IMG/VR virus record: IMGVR_UViG_3300020204_000303 | Location: 1 to 27,011 of that record | From: a virus | Reading direction: 5' to 3' (one strand) | DNA: 27,011 nt | Shown: piece by piece, positions 1-6,638 of the stretch | Position numbering within the stretch: position 1 is the stretch's first letter | How the letters are laid out: each line of letters opens with the position of its first letter | Made by a program: the position numbers and the translations under genes | The notes under the pieces: generated by a model | The model's database searches: none | What the model was told of the DNA's origin: nothing | The model's input: only the letters and a program-made list of their open reading frames with translations

Positions 1-1
1 T

Positions 2-1288
2 CCTCAAACTTTTGAATTTATAAAAAATGTTATTGATAAAATTTCTGGTGTAATTGATAGCATTAAAGAAACTCTGACAGGCTGGGCAGAAAAGTTATTG
101 AGTAATAAAGCCACCGCTTGGATGGTACCAAATTTTGTTAAGAACATGATAAAGAAACCTGCGGTGTTAGAAGCGGGAGAAACTGATGCAGAAACTAAAA
201 AATTACAAAGACAACAAGATGGAGCATTAAAGAGTGAAGCAGATGAAAAGAAAAGACAAGAAACTGAGCGTGTTAAAAAGTTAGAGAAAGAAAAACGATA
301 TACTGGTGATGATGAGATTGTTCGTGCAAGATTAGGTTTACCACCTAAGACTGAAACGATGCGTCAAGAAGATGCGGCCAAAAAACAAGCACAAGCAGTT
401 GAAGTTGCACCACCGCCAGATTCAATTATTGTTCCTGGTGCATTTCCTTCTTCAACAGGACCATCAGCTGCACCAAAAGCACCAAAACCAATTTCAGCCG
501 AACCACCAACCGCAGTAGGTAAAGCAGCAGGTCCACAAAGAACAGGCGGAGGATCTCTTGCATCAGTTGCTTCTGTTCAGTCTGGAGTTGATTTAACTGG
601 TATTCATCCTGAATTTGAAAAACGCCTTGTGAACATGGCAACTGCATTCAATGAACAAACAGGTAAAAAACTATTAATTACTTCCGGCTATAGAAGTAAT
701 GAGAAACAAGCAGAATTATTCAGAGCAAAAGTCGCAGAACTTGGAGGTAATGAGGCGGCTGCTGCTAAATTAGTTGCAAGACCAATGCCTCCTTTAGGAA
801 CAGGTAAAGGAAGTTTTCACTTAAAAGGCCTTGCGATTGATATTAATTCAAAAGGCGCTGGTGGTCTTAATGCGTTAGCAGGATCAAGAGATAGTCCTAC
901 TGGTTGGTTAGAAAAATTTGGACTGGTAAGAAATGTTCCAAGAGAAGATTGGCATGTTCAACCACTCGGAACATTACCTACTGCTGACAATCCAGAAAAT
1001 CCTGGTGCGCCAACTTTAGTGGCGGGTAAAGATGGCAAACCAATGGACTTGGCATCAGGTAAAAAGGAATCATTAGCACAAGCAGAATCAAAAACAAGTT
1101 CTGCATCTGGCAGCGCTGTTTCTTCTGCATCTACAGATGTTGCATCTGGTCAAAGACAACAGATGAAACCACAAACACCAATTATTGTAAATGCACCAAC
1201 AACAAATAATCAGGTTGTCAAAACGACACACATGAATCCGTATCAACGACAAGACACTGGTTCTTCATTAGCATCAATGAGAGTATAA
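2..1288 (+). CDS. Virion-type protein with M15 (VanY-like) peptidase domain, 5' end outside window
   Basis: The frame is open to the left edge, so the N-terminus is missing; the first possible in-window start (TTG at 98) has no ribosome binding site and is not the real start. The visible protein begins with a charged, Lys/Glu/Gln-rich stretch, then a Pro/Ala-rich linker, then a peptidase domain. That domain shows GYRSNEKQAELF, GSFHLKGLAIDI and EDWHVQPLG, matching the zinc ligands and catalytic pattern of the M15 D-Ala-D-Ala carboxypeptidase/endolysin family (HxxGxAxD and a later WH). The tail is low-complexity with INV/NNQ-rich C-terminus, as in baseplate or tail proteins. I infer a virion-associated cell-wall peptidase rather than a free endolysin. 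It is the only plus-strand gene and converges with gene 32. Confidence 0.75.
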   Translation, partial: PQTFEFIKNVIDKISGVIDSIKETLTGWAEKLLSNKATAWMVPNFVKNMIKKPAVLEAGETDAETKKLQRQQDGALKSEADEKKRQETERVKKLEKEKRYTGDDEIVRARLGLPPKTETMRQEDAAKKQAQAVEVAPPPDSIIVPGAFPSSTGPSAAPKAPKPISAEPPTAVGKAAGPQRTGGGSLASVASVQSGVDLTGIHPEFEKRLVNMATAFNEQTGKKLLITSGYRSNEKQAELFRAKVAELGGNEAAAAKLVARPMPPLGTGKGSFHLKGLAIDINSKGAGGLNALAGSRDSPTGWLEKFGLVRNVPREDWHVQPLGTLPTADNPENPGAPTLVAGKDGKPMDLASGKKESLAQAESKTSSASGSAVSSASTDVASGQRQQMKPQTPIIVNAPTTNNQVVKTTHMNPYQRQDTGSSLASMRV

Positions 1289-1313
1289 AAAAACACCCGC
1301 CAAAGCGGGTGTT
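1285..1313 (-). terminator. Rho-independent terminator between convergent genes
   Basis: AACACCCGC (1292-1300) and GCGGGTGTT (1305-1313) form a perfect 9-bp stem with a CAAA loop. Read on the minus strand the stem is followed by a run of seven T (1293-1287), so it should end the gene 32 transcript. In the plus direction the hairpin lacks a good T run but could still slow polymerase coming from the peptidase gene. Confidence 0.85.
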
Positions 1314-1332
1314 CGCACTTGCATGGGATTTT

Positions 1333-2220
1333 TTAGTCTTGTGTTGCCAGTGATTTGAAATAATCCAAATCTTCATCATCAATATTAGACGATGTATCAA
1401 AAGGCACATCATCTTCTTTGATAGACGAAACAGAATCAGCTGCCTTAGTTTTTGGTGCAGGTGTGCCTTCAAAACCAAGAACCTTATCTAAACGATTTTT
1501 GAGTTGTTCGTATGATTTGAATTGTTTCTTTTCAGTAAACTCTTTCAAACCAAACTCTTTCTTCCACAAGTCTTCAAGTTTATCATCATCACCATCAAAG
1601 AGTGCAGACTTATCGGCAAACTCTGATTTGTCATAATTACGATAACCCTCAACATTACGAATCTTCAACTTAAAGTTTGCACCTTCCCAAAGGTCAAAGG
1701 GATTGATAGGTGTTTCATCTGCAAATTCTGGATTCATTGCCTCTGTAATCTTATCAAAGATTTTCTTACCAAACTTAAACAGTTTGATTTGTCCTTCGTT
1801 GGCAGGATTACTTGGGTCTGAAATAATCAGAATATTGGAGATATAAGACAATTTGCGTTTCTGTTTACGAGCAATGTCTTTGTTTGCTTCAATGCCAGAA
1901 TTCCATAGTGTATTGTTATGCTCACAGACTGGGCATTTTTCATTCAGAGTTGTGAGGCAGTTATCAATGAACCAACCACCTGGTCCTTGGAAGCCATGAC
2001 TGAATGTTCGAACCCAAGGCAATGCATCATCACCATCAACCGCAGGCGCAGGAAGAAAACGAATGATTGCCATGCCGTTGCCTGCCTTATCTACTTCTGG
2101 TTGCCAAAAACGAGTATCGTCTTTACCACCAGATTCTGCGGGTTGTGATGTTGCTTCGATTGCTTTGGTAAGTTTAGCGATATCAGAACGATTACGCTTT
2201 AGATTTGCAAAACTACTCAT
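1333..2220 (-). CDS. 32: Single-stranded DNA-binding protein gp32
   Basis: The 295-residue protein is close to the length of T4 gp32 (about 300). It has a basic N-terminus (LKRNRSD), which in T4 mediates cooperative binding, a zinc-binding pattern H75-x12-C88-x7-C96-x2-C99 equivalent to the His-Cys3 site of gp32, and an acidic C-terminal tail (EDDVPFD, NIDDEDLDYF) used to contact other replication proteins. Role: coats ssDNA in replication, recombination and repair. The start ATG follows AAGGAG at 7 bases. The mRNA leader carries four 11-base repeats, which may serve autogenous control as in T4. Downstream is a strong terminator; upstream lie the HAD gene, gp59, gp33 and DsbA, the T4 gene order apart from the HAD insertion. 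Confidence 0.95.
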   Translation of the reverse strand: MSSFANLKRNRSDIAKLTKAIEATSQPAESGGKDDTRFWQPEVDKAGNGMAIIRFLPAPAVDGDDALPWVRTFSHGFQGPGGWFIDNCLTTLNEKCPVCEHNNTLWNSGIEANKDIARKQKRKLSYISNILIISDPSNPANEGQIKLFKFGKKIFDKITEAMNPEFADETPINPFDLWEGANFKLKIRNVEGYRNYDKSEFADKSALFDGDDDKLEDLWKKEFGLKEFTEKKQFKSYEQLKNRLDKVLGFEGTPAPKTKAADSVSSIKEDDVPFDTSSNIDDEDLDYFKSLATQD

Positions 2221-2236
2221 ATGTTACTCCTTATTA

Positions 2237-2280
2237 AACGATATATGAACGATGTATAAACGATGTATAAACGACTTATC
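2237..2280 (-). repeat. Four tandem 11-base repeats in the gene 32 leader
   Basis: Four head-to-tail 11-mers occupy 2237-2247, 2248-2258, 2259-2269 and 2270-2280 (plus strand AACGATATATG, AACGATGTATA twice, AACGACTTATC). They end 7 bases upstream of the gene 32 Shine-Dalgarno core. In T4 the gene 32 mRNA leader contains repeated AU-rich units that gp32 binds cooperatively to repress its own translation; position and composition here fit the same job. The 11-base period is also one helical turn, so a DNA-bound protein or an origin-like unwinding element are alternatives. A consensus DnaA box (TTATCCACA, 2276-2284) overlaps the last unit. Confidence 0.75.
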
Positions 2281-2295
2281 CACAAAAACATAATA

Positions 2296-2784
2296 TCATT
2301 TATTTAGTAAACTTTGAAGCGTTTTCACGGTAATATTAACATCTGTATGGTGTATGCCAATGCCGCCTGCGGAATTGAAACTGTTGATAATTTCTTTCGT
2401 ATCATCAATTAGAACAACATCTTTAGCAGCATATTCTGCTTTGTATTTACGACCTGGTACAACATTTGGTTTGTATGCAATACCCATCTTCTTTAACCAA
2501 ACTTTTTTCTGTCGAGCAACTTCATTGTGATGTTTTTGACCACCAGATGAAGTCAGCATCTCAACAGGAATCTCTGTATGTTTGCGAATGAATTTCAGTA
2601 GTTCTTCGCCACCTGAAAGCCACTCTAAAGTTTCAAATTCTTTATCTGCAATAAACTGTGGCCATTCTTTACTGAAATTCTTGCGGTCACGAACAGACAT
2701 TGCTGGATAACCAAACTTTTTCGCAAAGCGTCCTTCGAAATCAGTAAGAACACCATCCATATCTAAGTAAATTTTCTTAATCAT
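2296..2784 (-). CDS. HAD-superfamily phosphatase, 5'-nucleotidase-like
   Basis: The 162-residue protein has the HAD motifs in order: DMDGV with D8 and D10 (nucleophile and acid/base), a Thr/Ser pair near 78-80 in MLTSS, a Lys near 113-115, and the metal-binding pair D127-D128 in VLIDD. The small size and cap resemble phage and bacterial 5'(3')-deoxyribonucleotidases, so it probably dephosphorylates a nucleotide, helping turn over host nucleotide pools; substrate is inference. Its ATG overlaps the stop of gene 59 (ATGA), and it sits between genes 59 and 32, where T4 has no such gene. Confidence 0.8.
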   Translation of the reverse strand: MIKKIYLDMDGVLTDFEGRFAKKFGYPAMSVRDRKNFSKEWPQFIADKEFETLEWLSGGEELLKFIRKHTEIPVEMLTSSGGQKHHNEVARQKKVWLKKMGIAYKPNVVPGRKYKAEYAAKDVVLIDDTKEIINSFNSAGGIGIHHTDVNITVKTLQSLLNK

Positions 2785-3380
2785 TTTCCTATCACTTTTT
2801 TCAATATCAACTTATACTTTACACTATCTTTGGGAAGAAATGCGGTATACTTGATAATCTTTCTTCTTAAATCTGGCCATCGTATGGTGTCGGTAATCTT
2901 TTTATCCCACATCGGTAAGAAATTAAGAATTGAATTGAGTATGCACAAAGTTTCAATTTTGATAACTCGCTGTAGAGTGTATGTCAACAGAATAGGATAA
3001 TCACCGTCAACTACTTTGATTACCTCATTTGGATCATCAACACCATCAAATAGTTTTGCCAAGTCACCGGTGAATTCGTAAGACAGCGATTGAATTATCT
3101 TTTGACGGCTGCGATAATTCACTTCGGCGTCTTCCGTCAATAAATCACCAACCCACAAACCATCTCGCTCGACAAAATTTGCAACAAGAAATTCAATTAA
3201 GTCTTCTCTCTTGTTGAACTTTCTGCTGAGTTTGTAGAAATGGTATTTGTCTTTACGATTCTCAAAGGAAGTCACACTAATGTTTGACTTGCCATTATAC
3301 TTGTGAAAATCATATGAATCTTTTGTGAAATGTAGTTTGAGAGATTCGTAAAGACCAAACGCTTCGTATCCATCAATCAT
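2781..3380 (-). CDS. 59: DNA helicase loader gp59
   Basis: The 199-residue protein resembles T4 gp59 (about 217 residues): the stretch DKYHFYKLSRKF followed by a hydrophobic helix and WVGDLL parallels DKYFFQKLSEKY and WIGDI in T4, and the C-terminal half has the ETLCILNSILNFL helix matching the ETFILLDSFLNII region. gp59 loads the gp41 replicative helicase onto gp32-coated forks. The gene starts at an ATGA overlap with the gene 33 stop and lies between 33 and 32 as in T4. Alignment is from memory, so residue-level equivalence is approximate. Confidence 0.85.
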   Translation of the reverse strand: MIDGYEAFGLYESLKLHFTKDSYDFHKYNGKSNISVTSFENRKDKYHFYKLSRKFNKREDLIEFLVANFVERDGLWVGDLLTEDAEVNYRSRQKIIQSLSYEFTGDLAKLFDGVDDPNEVIKVVDGDYPILLTYTLQRVIKIETLCILNSILNFLPMWDKKITDTIRWPDLRRKIIKYTAFLPKDSVKYKLILKKVIGK

Positions 3381-3601
3381 ATAGGAAGGCGAGAACCTTT
3401 TTCTTTCAATAAATTCAAATCCATTGCATCACTGGTCAACTTAGCCTTTAAATTTGAATTAACCAATGATGCAGCCACTTCAATCTCTAATCCAGTTTCT
3501 CTACAATACTCGACAATTGCTTCGATATAATTGTAGTCGGTGTTTGCTACTAACGACTCAATCGCCTTCGCAAACTTTGCCATTTCATCTTTAGTTGGCA
3601 T
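3377..3601 (-). CDS. 33: Late transcription coactivator gp33-like
   Basis: The 74-residue protein is acidic-helical with the pattern YIEAIVEYCRETGLEIE, then AASLVNSNLKAKL, and ends in RLPI, the layout I associate with gp33-type proteins of T4-like cyanophages (T4 gp33 is longer). gp33 bridges the sliding clamp and host RNA polymerase beta flap to activate late promoters. The ATG at 3601 follows AGGTG closely; a GTG two codons earlier is possible. Position between dsbA and 59 is as in T4 and strongly supports the call. It overlaps the preceding gene by 11 bases. Confidence 0.75.
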   Translation of the reverse strand: MPTKDEMAKFAKAIESLVANTDYNYIEAIVEYCRETGLEIEVAASLVNSNLKAKLTSDAMDLNLLKEKGSRLPI

Positions 3602-3908
3602 TTTCACCTGTAAGACCTGTTGCGTTAAACTTTGGCGGATTCAATACATCATTGACCAAATGTGACATGATAAGTGAATCGGCATTATCAAAATCTTCTT
3701 CATCTTCAAATTCATCTTCTGGTTTTACAACATCAATTGTTCCAACAAAATGAAAACCAGAACCACGAAGAAACAACTCAAAGTTTTCGAGCATTGTTGT
3801 CAAATCATCTGCATTAAATTCTGTGGTGTGTTTTGAAGCAATACCATTTTCTTCACCACGAAACATATCATATTCTAAATGTTCACAAATAAAAGTATAA
3901 CGAGCCAT
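3591..3908 (-). CDS. Conserved phage protein of unknown function
   Basis: A soluble 105-residue protein with a strongly acidic middle (EDEFEDEEDFDN, about 65-76) and an N-terminal YTFICEHLEYD beta-like stretch. I recall similar proteins at this place between dsbA and 33 in T4-like cyanophages but know no function. Its ATG overlaps the dsbA stop (TAATG) and its end overlaps the gene 33 start, so it is translated as part of the dsbA-33-59-32 operon. Confidence 0.75.
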   Translation of the reverse strand: MARYTFICEHLEYDMFRGEENGIASKHTTEFNADDLTTMLENFELFLRGSGFHFVGTIDVVKPEDEFEDEEDFDNADSLIMSHLVNDVLNPPKFNATGLTGENAN

Positions 3909-4177
3909 TATTTCACCACCGTTTCATATAAAGTTTCAAATTGTTCATGCACAGCAACTTCTTCATCAAAGTTTTGTTTGTGATAAACTTTCACCAGTCT
4001 TGCAATCAACTTCTTCGGTAATTGCATGTTCTTTGAAGTCTCTGCAATTGATTCACGCACAAAATCTTTTTCTGCATCTTGCCTTGTCATTGAATCAGAA
4101 CACTCTTTGATTACCTTGAACAGTTTGTCACGGTCAGGTTCAGAGAGTTGATTGATTGTCATTTGTTTAACTGCCAT
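3908..4177 (-). CDS. dsbA: dsDNA-binding protein DsbA, late-transcription accessory
   Basis: At 89 residues it has the same length as T4 DsbA. The C-terminal half (KKLIARLVKVYHKQNFDEE then EQFETLYETVV) parallels the T4 pattern of a helix ending in LYHK followed by an acidic stretch and ELYDTV. In T4 DsbA binds double-stranded DNA near late promoters and modulates late transcription. The gene is immediately upstream of the 33-59-32 group, as in T4 apart from one extra small gene. Confidence 0.8.
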   Translation of the reverse strand: MAVKQMTINQLSEPDRDKLFKVIKECSDSMTRQDAEKDFVRESIAETSKNMQLPKKLIARLVKVYHKQNFDEEVAVHEQFETLYETVVK

Positions 4178-4191
4178 AATATACCTTTCAA

Positions 4192-4437
4192 CTATTTTTT
4201 ACTAGAACTAGATTGTATCACAGTTTCTTCACCTTTTGCGGCATATGTGATACAAATTGGATCGTCACCACGAACATATGAACATCTTACCGATAATGGA
4301 TTAATTCCTTTGGCGATTGCATTGTCAATATTCTTTGCCATTAAATTTCTATCCGTAATGTGATATATCGATATGCCAAAAATTGCAGCAAGCACAGAAG
4401 CGGCTACTGAAAGAGTAAAAATTTTATCGTGTTCCAT
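4192..4437 (-). CDS. Small single-span membrane protein
   Basis: The 81-residue protein has one hydrophobic segment (about residues 6-24) followed by a soluble part with DRNLMAKNIDNAIAKGINPLSVRC and DDPICITY. This second half is a pattern I recall from small membrane proteins of cyanophages; function is unknown. Its ATG overlaps the stop of the SleB-type hydrolase gene (TAATG), so the two are translationally coupled; a lysis-related role is possible but only by neighbourhood. Confidence 0.7.
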   Translation of the reverse strand: MEHDKIFTLSVAASVLAAIFGISIYHITDRNLMAKNIDNAIAKGINPLSVRCSYVRGDDPICITYAAKGEETVIQSSSSKK

Positions 4438-5015
4438 TAAATATTTTCCTTAACTTTATAAAAAATGTGTCTACCGATTGTAACATGTTTATCAAGATTT
4501 TGCCAATTAGGTCTGACATAATCGGCATGATAGTAAAGAGAACCGTTTGTTGGGTCTCTTAACTTTTCGTGATTGGCATAAACATAGATTGCAATCTTCA
4601 ATACATCATTATACTTCTTTGTAGTGTCATTTGTCAAGAGCATATTGTAATATTGCCATTTTGGTGTTGTTTCACAATACCATGAAAATTGGCAAACAAC
4701 TCTTTTATCTCCAATTGATTCGACTTTCTTTTTCTGTTTCACCACATCGCAAATGGTGTCTGGAAAGTCTGATGATTCTACTCGGTTCAATGTAACAAAT
4801 GCAACGGCAATTTGTCCTTCTCTTGGTTCACTTCTTGCCTCAAAGTATATGTTACTTGCAAGGCAGGCAACTTGTCTTTGTGCGTCTGGTGTTAATTGTG
4901 AGTATTTCGGTTGAATAATTCTTTTTGAATCGACATAGTGTTGTCCTGCTACACCCAATGTTGCGAAAATTATCAATACTGCAACCATCGCAGCAATTGA
5001 AAAATATTTTAACAT
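4437..5015 (-). CDS. Membrane-anchored cell wall hydrolase (SleB/Hydrolase_2 family)
   Basis: The 192-residue protein starts with an uncleaved-looking hydrophobic segment (about residues 6-24), then carries the SleB-type catalytic domain: NIYFEARSEPREGQIAVAFV with E59 at the position of the catalytic Glu in SleB lytic transglycosylases, LNRV just after, and CQFSWYCE later. It should cleave peptidoglycan from the periplasmic side. The N-terminal anchor followed by polar residues resembles signal-arrest-release endolysins, so this may be the phage endolysin. The ATG follows AAGGAG. A hairpin terminator lies just upstream, and a small membrane protein gene follows with an overlap. Confidence 0.8.
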   Translation of the reverse strand: MLKYFSIAAMVAVLIIFATLGVAGQHYVDSKRIIQPKYSQLTPDAQRQVACLASNIYFEARSEPREGQIAVAFVTLNRVESSDFPDTICDVVKQKKKVESIGDKRVVCQFSWYCETTPKWQYYNMLLTNDTTKKYNDVLKIAIYVYANHEKLRDPTNGSLYYHADYVRPNWQNLDKHVTIGRHIFYKVKENI

Positions 5016-5030
5016 TTAATTCTCCTTGTT

Positions 5031-5052
5031 AAAAGGGAGGCCGAAGCCTCCC
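5031..5052 (-). terminator. Hairpin terminator upstream of the hydrolase gene
   Basis: GGGAGGC (5035-5041) pairs with GCCTCCC (5046-5052). Read on the minus strand the loop is a TTCG-type tetraloop and the stem is followed by TTTT. It separates the 89-residue unknown from the hydrolase operon, so the hydrolase probably has its own start of transcription or relies on read-through. Confidence 0.65.
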
Positions 5053-5059
5053 TAATCCA

Positions 5060-5329
5060 TCAGGACTTCTTAGTGGAAGACTTCTCTACTGGAAGATTGG
5101 AAACAAAAGTATTGAGTGTTTGCGCTTTGGCAATAATCTCTTGTTCTGATGGGAAAGATGGGTAACCTGGATGTTTCGGTGGTTCCTCACCTCTTTGTTT
5201 CGCAGCGTCACATTCAGCTGCATATTGATTTGCTATAATTTCTCTTTTACCAAAATGGTCAGATTCCAACATACCCTGAGCCATTTTCAGTAATTCGAGC
5301 CTTATTTCAAAGGGTGACATATTTGTCAT
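5060..5329 (-). CDS. Conserved small phage protein, unknown function
   Basis: An 89-residue soluble protein, helical N-terminus (PFEIRLELLKMAQGMLE), then a Pro-rich stretch (PPKHPGYPSFPSEQE) and a second helix ending in a Lys-rich tail. I recall short proteins starting with SPFEIR and a helix in T4-like marine phages, with no known function. The ATG has AAGGAG 7 bases upstream, so expression is probably high. It ends 8 bases before a terminator hairpin. Confidence 0.75.
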   Translation of the reverse strand: MTNMSPFEIRLELLKMAQGMLESDHFGKREIIANQYAAECDAAKQRGEEPPKHPGYPSFPSEQEIIAKAQTLNTFVSNLPVEKSSTKKS

Positions 5330-5360
5330 AGTAATTCTCCTTGTGTGTTTTGTGTGTGTA

Positions 5361-5381
5361 CCAGTCGAAAATTACGACTGG
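5361..5381. other. Intergenic hairpin
   Basis: CCAGTCG (5361-5367) and CGACTGG (5375-5381) form a 7-bp stem. In the plus direction it is followed by a T-rich stretch, in the minus direction by a CA-repeat, so its role as terminator for minus-strand genes is doubtful. It lies alone between two small genes. Confidence 0.35.
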
Positions 5382-5396
5382 TTTATTATTTAGTAA

Positions 5397-5594
5397 TTAC
5401 CAATGTCTCACAACATTAGCAATAATGAAAAAACAGGTAATCACATGAATTGCAATCCAAAAAGTTTTAAGAAACAACGCAATTCTTGCTTCTTTAACTG
5501 TGAGAATTGGAACATCTGGTCGGTCATCATCGGTGCGACCCATCAAATGACCGGTAGCACGGGCCCAAATTTTTTCAACAGTATTCAATCCCAA
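5397..5594 (-). CDS. Small membrane protein, TTG start
   Basis: The 65-residue protein has an amphipathic N-terminus (NTVEKIWARATGHLMGR), a short polar link with DDDRPDVPILT, and a C-terminal membrane segment (about residues 38-62). The frame begins with TTG at 5594, preceded by AGGA at a suitable distance; a second TTG overlaps the upstream stop. The upstream gene ends within it (overlap of 10 bases), typical of genuine phage coupling. The type is familiar from T4-like cyanophages; function is unknown. Confidence 0.65.
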   Translation of the reverse strand: MGLNTVEKIWARATGHLMGRTDDDRPDVPILTVKEARIALFLKTFWIAIHVITCFFIIANVVRHW

Positions 5595-6289
5595 AGATTC
5601 CTGTAATATTTACCAAACAATCTTGTGCCGTTGTTGATTCGGTTGTGGTGTTTTTCAAAGGCATCCGAATCAAACTTAGCTGTATGATTGGGACCTTTTT
5701 CAAAAGTAAACATTGTTGGTTTGCCATTTTCATCCCATGCACACGCAACAGACTTCATATCATGTTCACCAGAATGAAATTGTTTGTCGTTATCCTCATC
5801 ACAGAGTTGTTCAAAGGCCCAAATCATTTCATCGAGCACCCAATCCCAACGAGCATGAATGTCACGGTCACCTTCTTCGACTTCATGCTCATGGTAGAAT
5901 TCAAAACACTTTTGGTCTTCCCATTGTTCGGTCGTATTGTATCTTAGATGCTCTGGTACATCTTCACAATCAACAACACCAGAACCGTGTTTATCTTTCT
6001 TTAATTGTTTGAGCATTGGCAGAATAATTGGAGACAATATTGAGTCCATGTTCCAAGTATCATATTTGTCAATCTTAATGTATTCAATTCGTGGATGAAG
6101 AAAATCGAGGAACTTCTGAATCGCAATTGAAATTGGTTCTAAACGATTCACCCATTTCTCATACTTGTGATTTGGATGGTCTTCTAGATTGTAGAACGCA
6201 TCTTTGTCTTTCTCCCAAAAACAAACCTTCTCAAGTATTGTGTATGGAGATAGCCAATGACTACGGTATTTGGAAATGTAAATTTTCAT
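5585..6289 (-). CDS. Conserved T4-like phage protein, unknown function
   Basis: A 234-residue soluble protein rich in Trp, His and acidic residues. Notable parts are KIDKYDTWNMDSILSPIILP, then EDVPEHLR, then RWDWVLDEMIWAFEQL. This DTW-MD-LS-IILPML and WDWVLDEMIWAFE layout recurs in T4-like phages of marine bacteria as I remember them, without a known role. No clear Shine-Dalgarno precedes the ATG, and the gene begins just 14 bases after the tmRNA coding piece, so it may be translated inefficiently or from a transcript starting at the tmRNA promoter. Confidence 0.75.
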   Translation of the reverse strand: MKIYISKYRSHWLSPYTILEKVCFWEKDKDAFYNLEDHPNHKYEKWVNRLEPISIAIQKFLDFLHPRIEYIKIDKYDTWNMDSILSPIILPMLKQLKKDKHGSGVVDCEDVPEHLRYNTTEQWEDQKCFEFYHEHEVEEGDRDIHARWDWVLDEMIWAFEQLCDEDNDKQFHSGEHDMKSVACAWDENGKPTMFTFEKGPNHTAKFDSDAFEKHHNRINNGTRLFGKYYRNLWD

Positions 6290-6303
6290 AATATATTAAA
6301 TTG

Positions 6304-6619
6304 TTGGTGCAGAGTGATTGGGTAATAAGGACACTCTGCGAAACCTCAGATGGCTTAAGCCGCCATCAAAAAGCGCTCATCATTGGCGTTTATCGTTTTG
6401 TCTCTATTACGGCTTAGACTTTACCGATTCTCCAGTTCTCTACTCATCTGCCCTGTCGAAACCATGGCTGGCCCATTAGGAAGCATATTAGAATTCACTC
6501 TATCTGAGGGCGAGTATTTAACGGGTAGCCCCCAGCCTGTGCCCGAACTAATATGCTTTCTGGTGGACCAGAGGGGAATCGAACCCCTGTCCAGAACACT
6601 TTTCTGTCACCTTCAACGA
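6304..6619 (-). ncRNA. ssrA: Two-piece (circularly permuted) tmRNA gene
   Basis: On the minus strand the 3' (acceptor) piece comes first: a T arm AGGGG-TTCGATT-CCCCT, the 3' acceptor strand CTGGTCC, A, and an encoded CCA ending at 6561. After an 86-base spacer (6560-6475) comes the 5' end of the coding piece at 6474, GGGCCAG, which pairs with CTGGTCC in all seven positions including G3-U70, the alanine identity pair. The conserved tmRNA 5' motif GGTTTCGAC follows. The tag frame (6387-6355) reads ANDERFLMAA then TAA. A hairpin GCAGAGTG/CACTCTGC (6339-6332, 6316-6309) closes the coding piece. tmRNA with SmpB rescues stalled ribosomes and tags the peptide for proteolysis. The exact 5' end of the acceptor piece and 3' end of the coding piece are estimates. 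Confidence 0.92.
6475..6560 (-). other. Intervening segment of the permuted tmRNA precursor
   Basis: The 86 bases between the mature 3' CCA and mature 5' G are flanked by an 11-bp perfect inverted repeat (6481-6491 and 6548-6558), so the spacer folds into a long hairpin that brings the two acceptor strands together. In known permuted tmRNAs this piece is removed by nucleases, leaving two RNA chains; RNase P would cut at 6474/6475. Confidence 0.8.
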
Positions 6620-6625
6620 ATTCTA

Positions 6626-6633
6626 TATTTATA
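6626..6633 (-). promoter_or_regulatory. T4-type late promoter box (TATAAATA) before the tmRNA
   Basis: Read on the minus strand the bases are TATAAATA, identical to the T4 late promoter -10 box, about 6-8 bases ahead of the estimated 5' end of the tmRNA acceptor piece and just after the upstream gene's stop at 6639. I found no other exact copy in an intergenic position of this window. The phage encodes gp33 and DsbA, consistent with T4-like late transcription. AT-richness makes chance a real alternative. Confidence 0.5.
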
Positions 6634-6638
6634 TTGTA

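Noticed and set aside
426-647. Minus-strand frame inside the M15 gene
   Set aside because: Leu-rich antisense shadow of a low-complexity coding region; no ribosome binding site.
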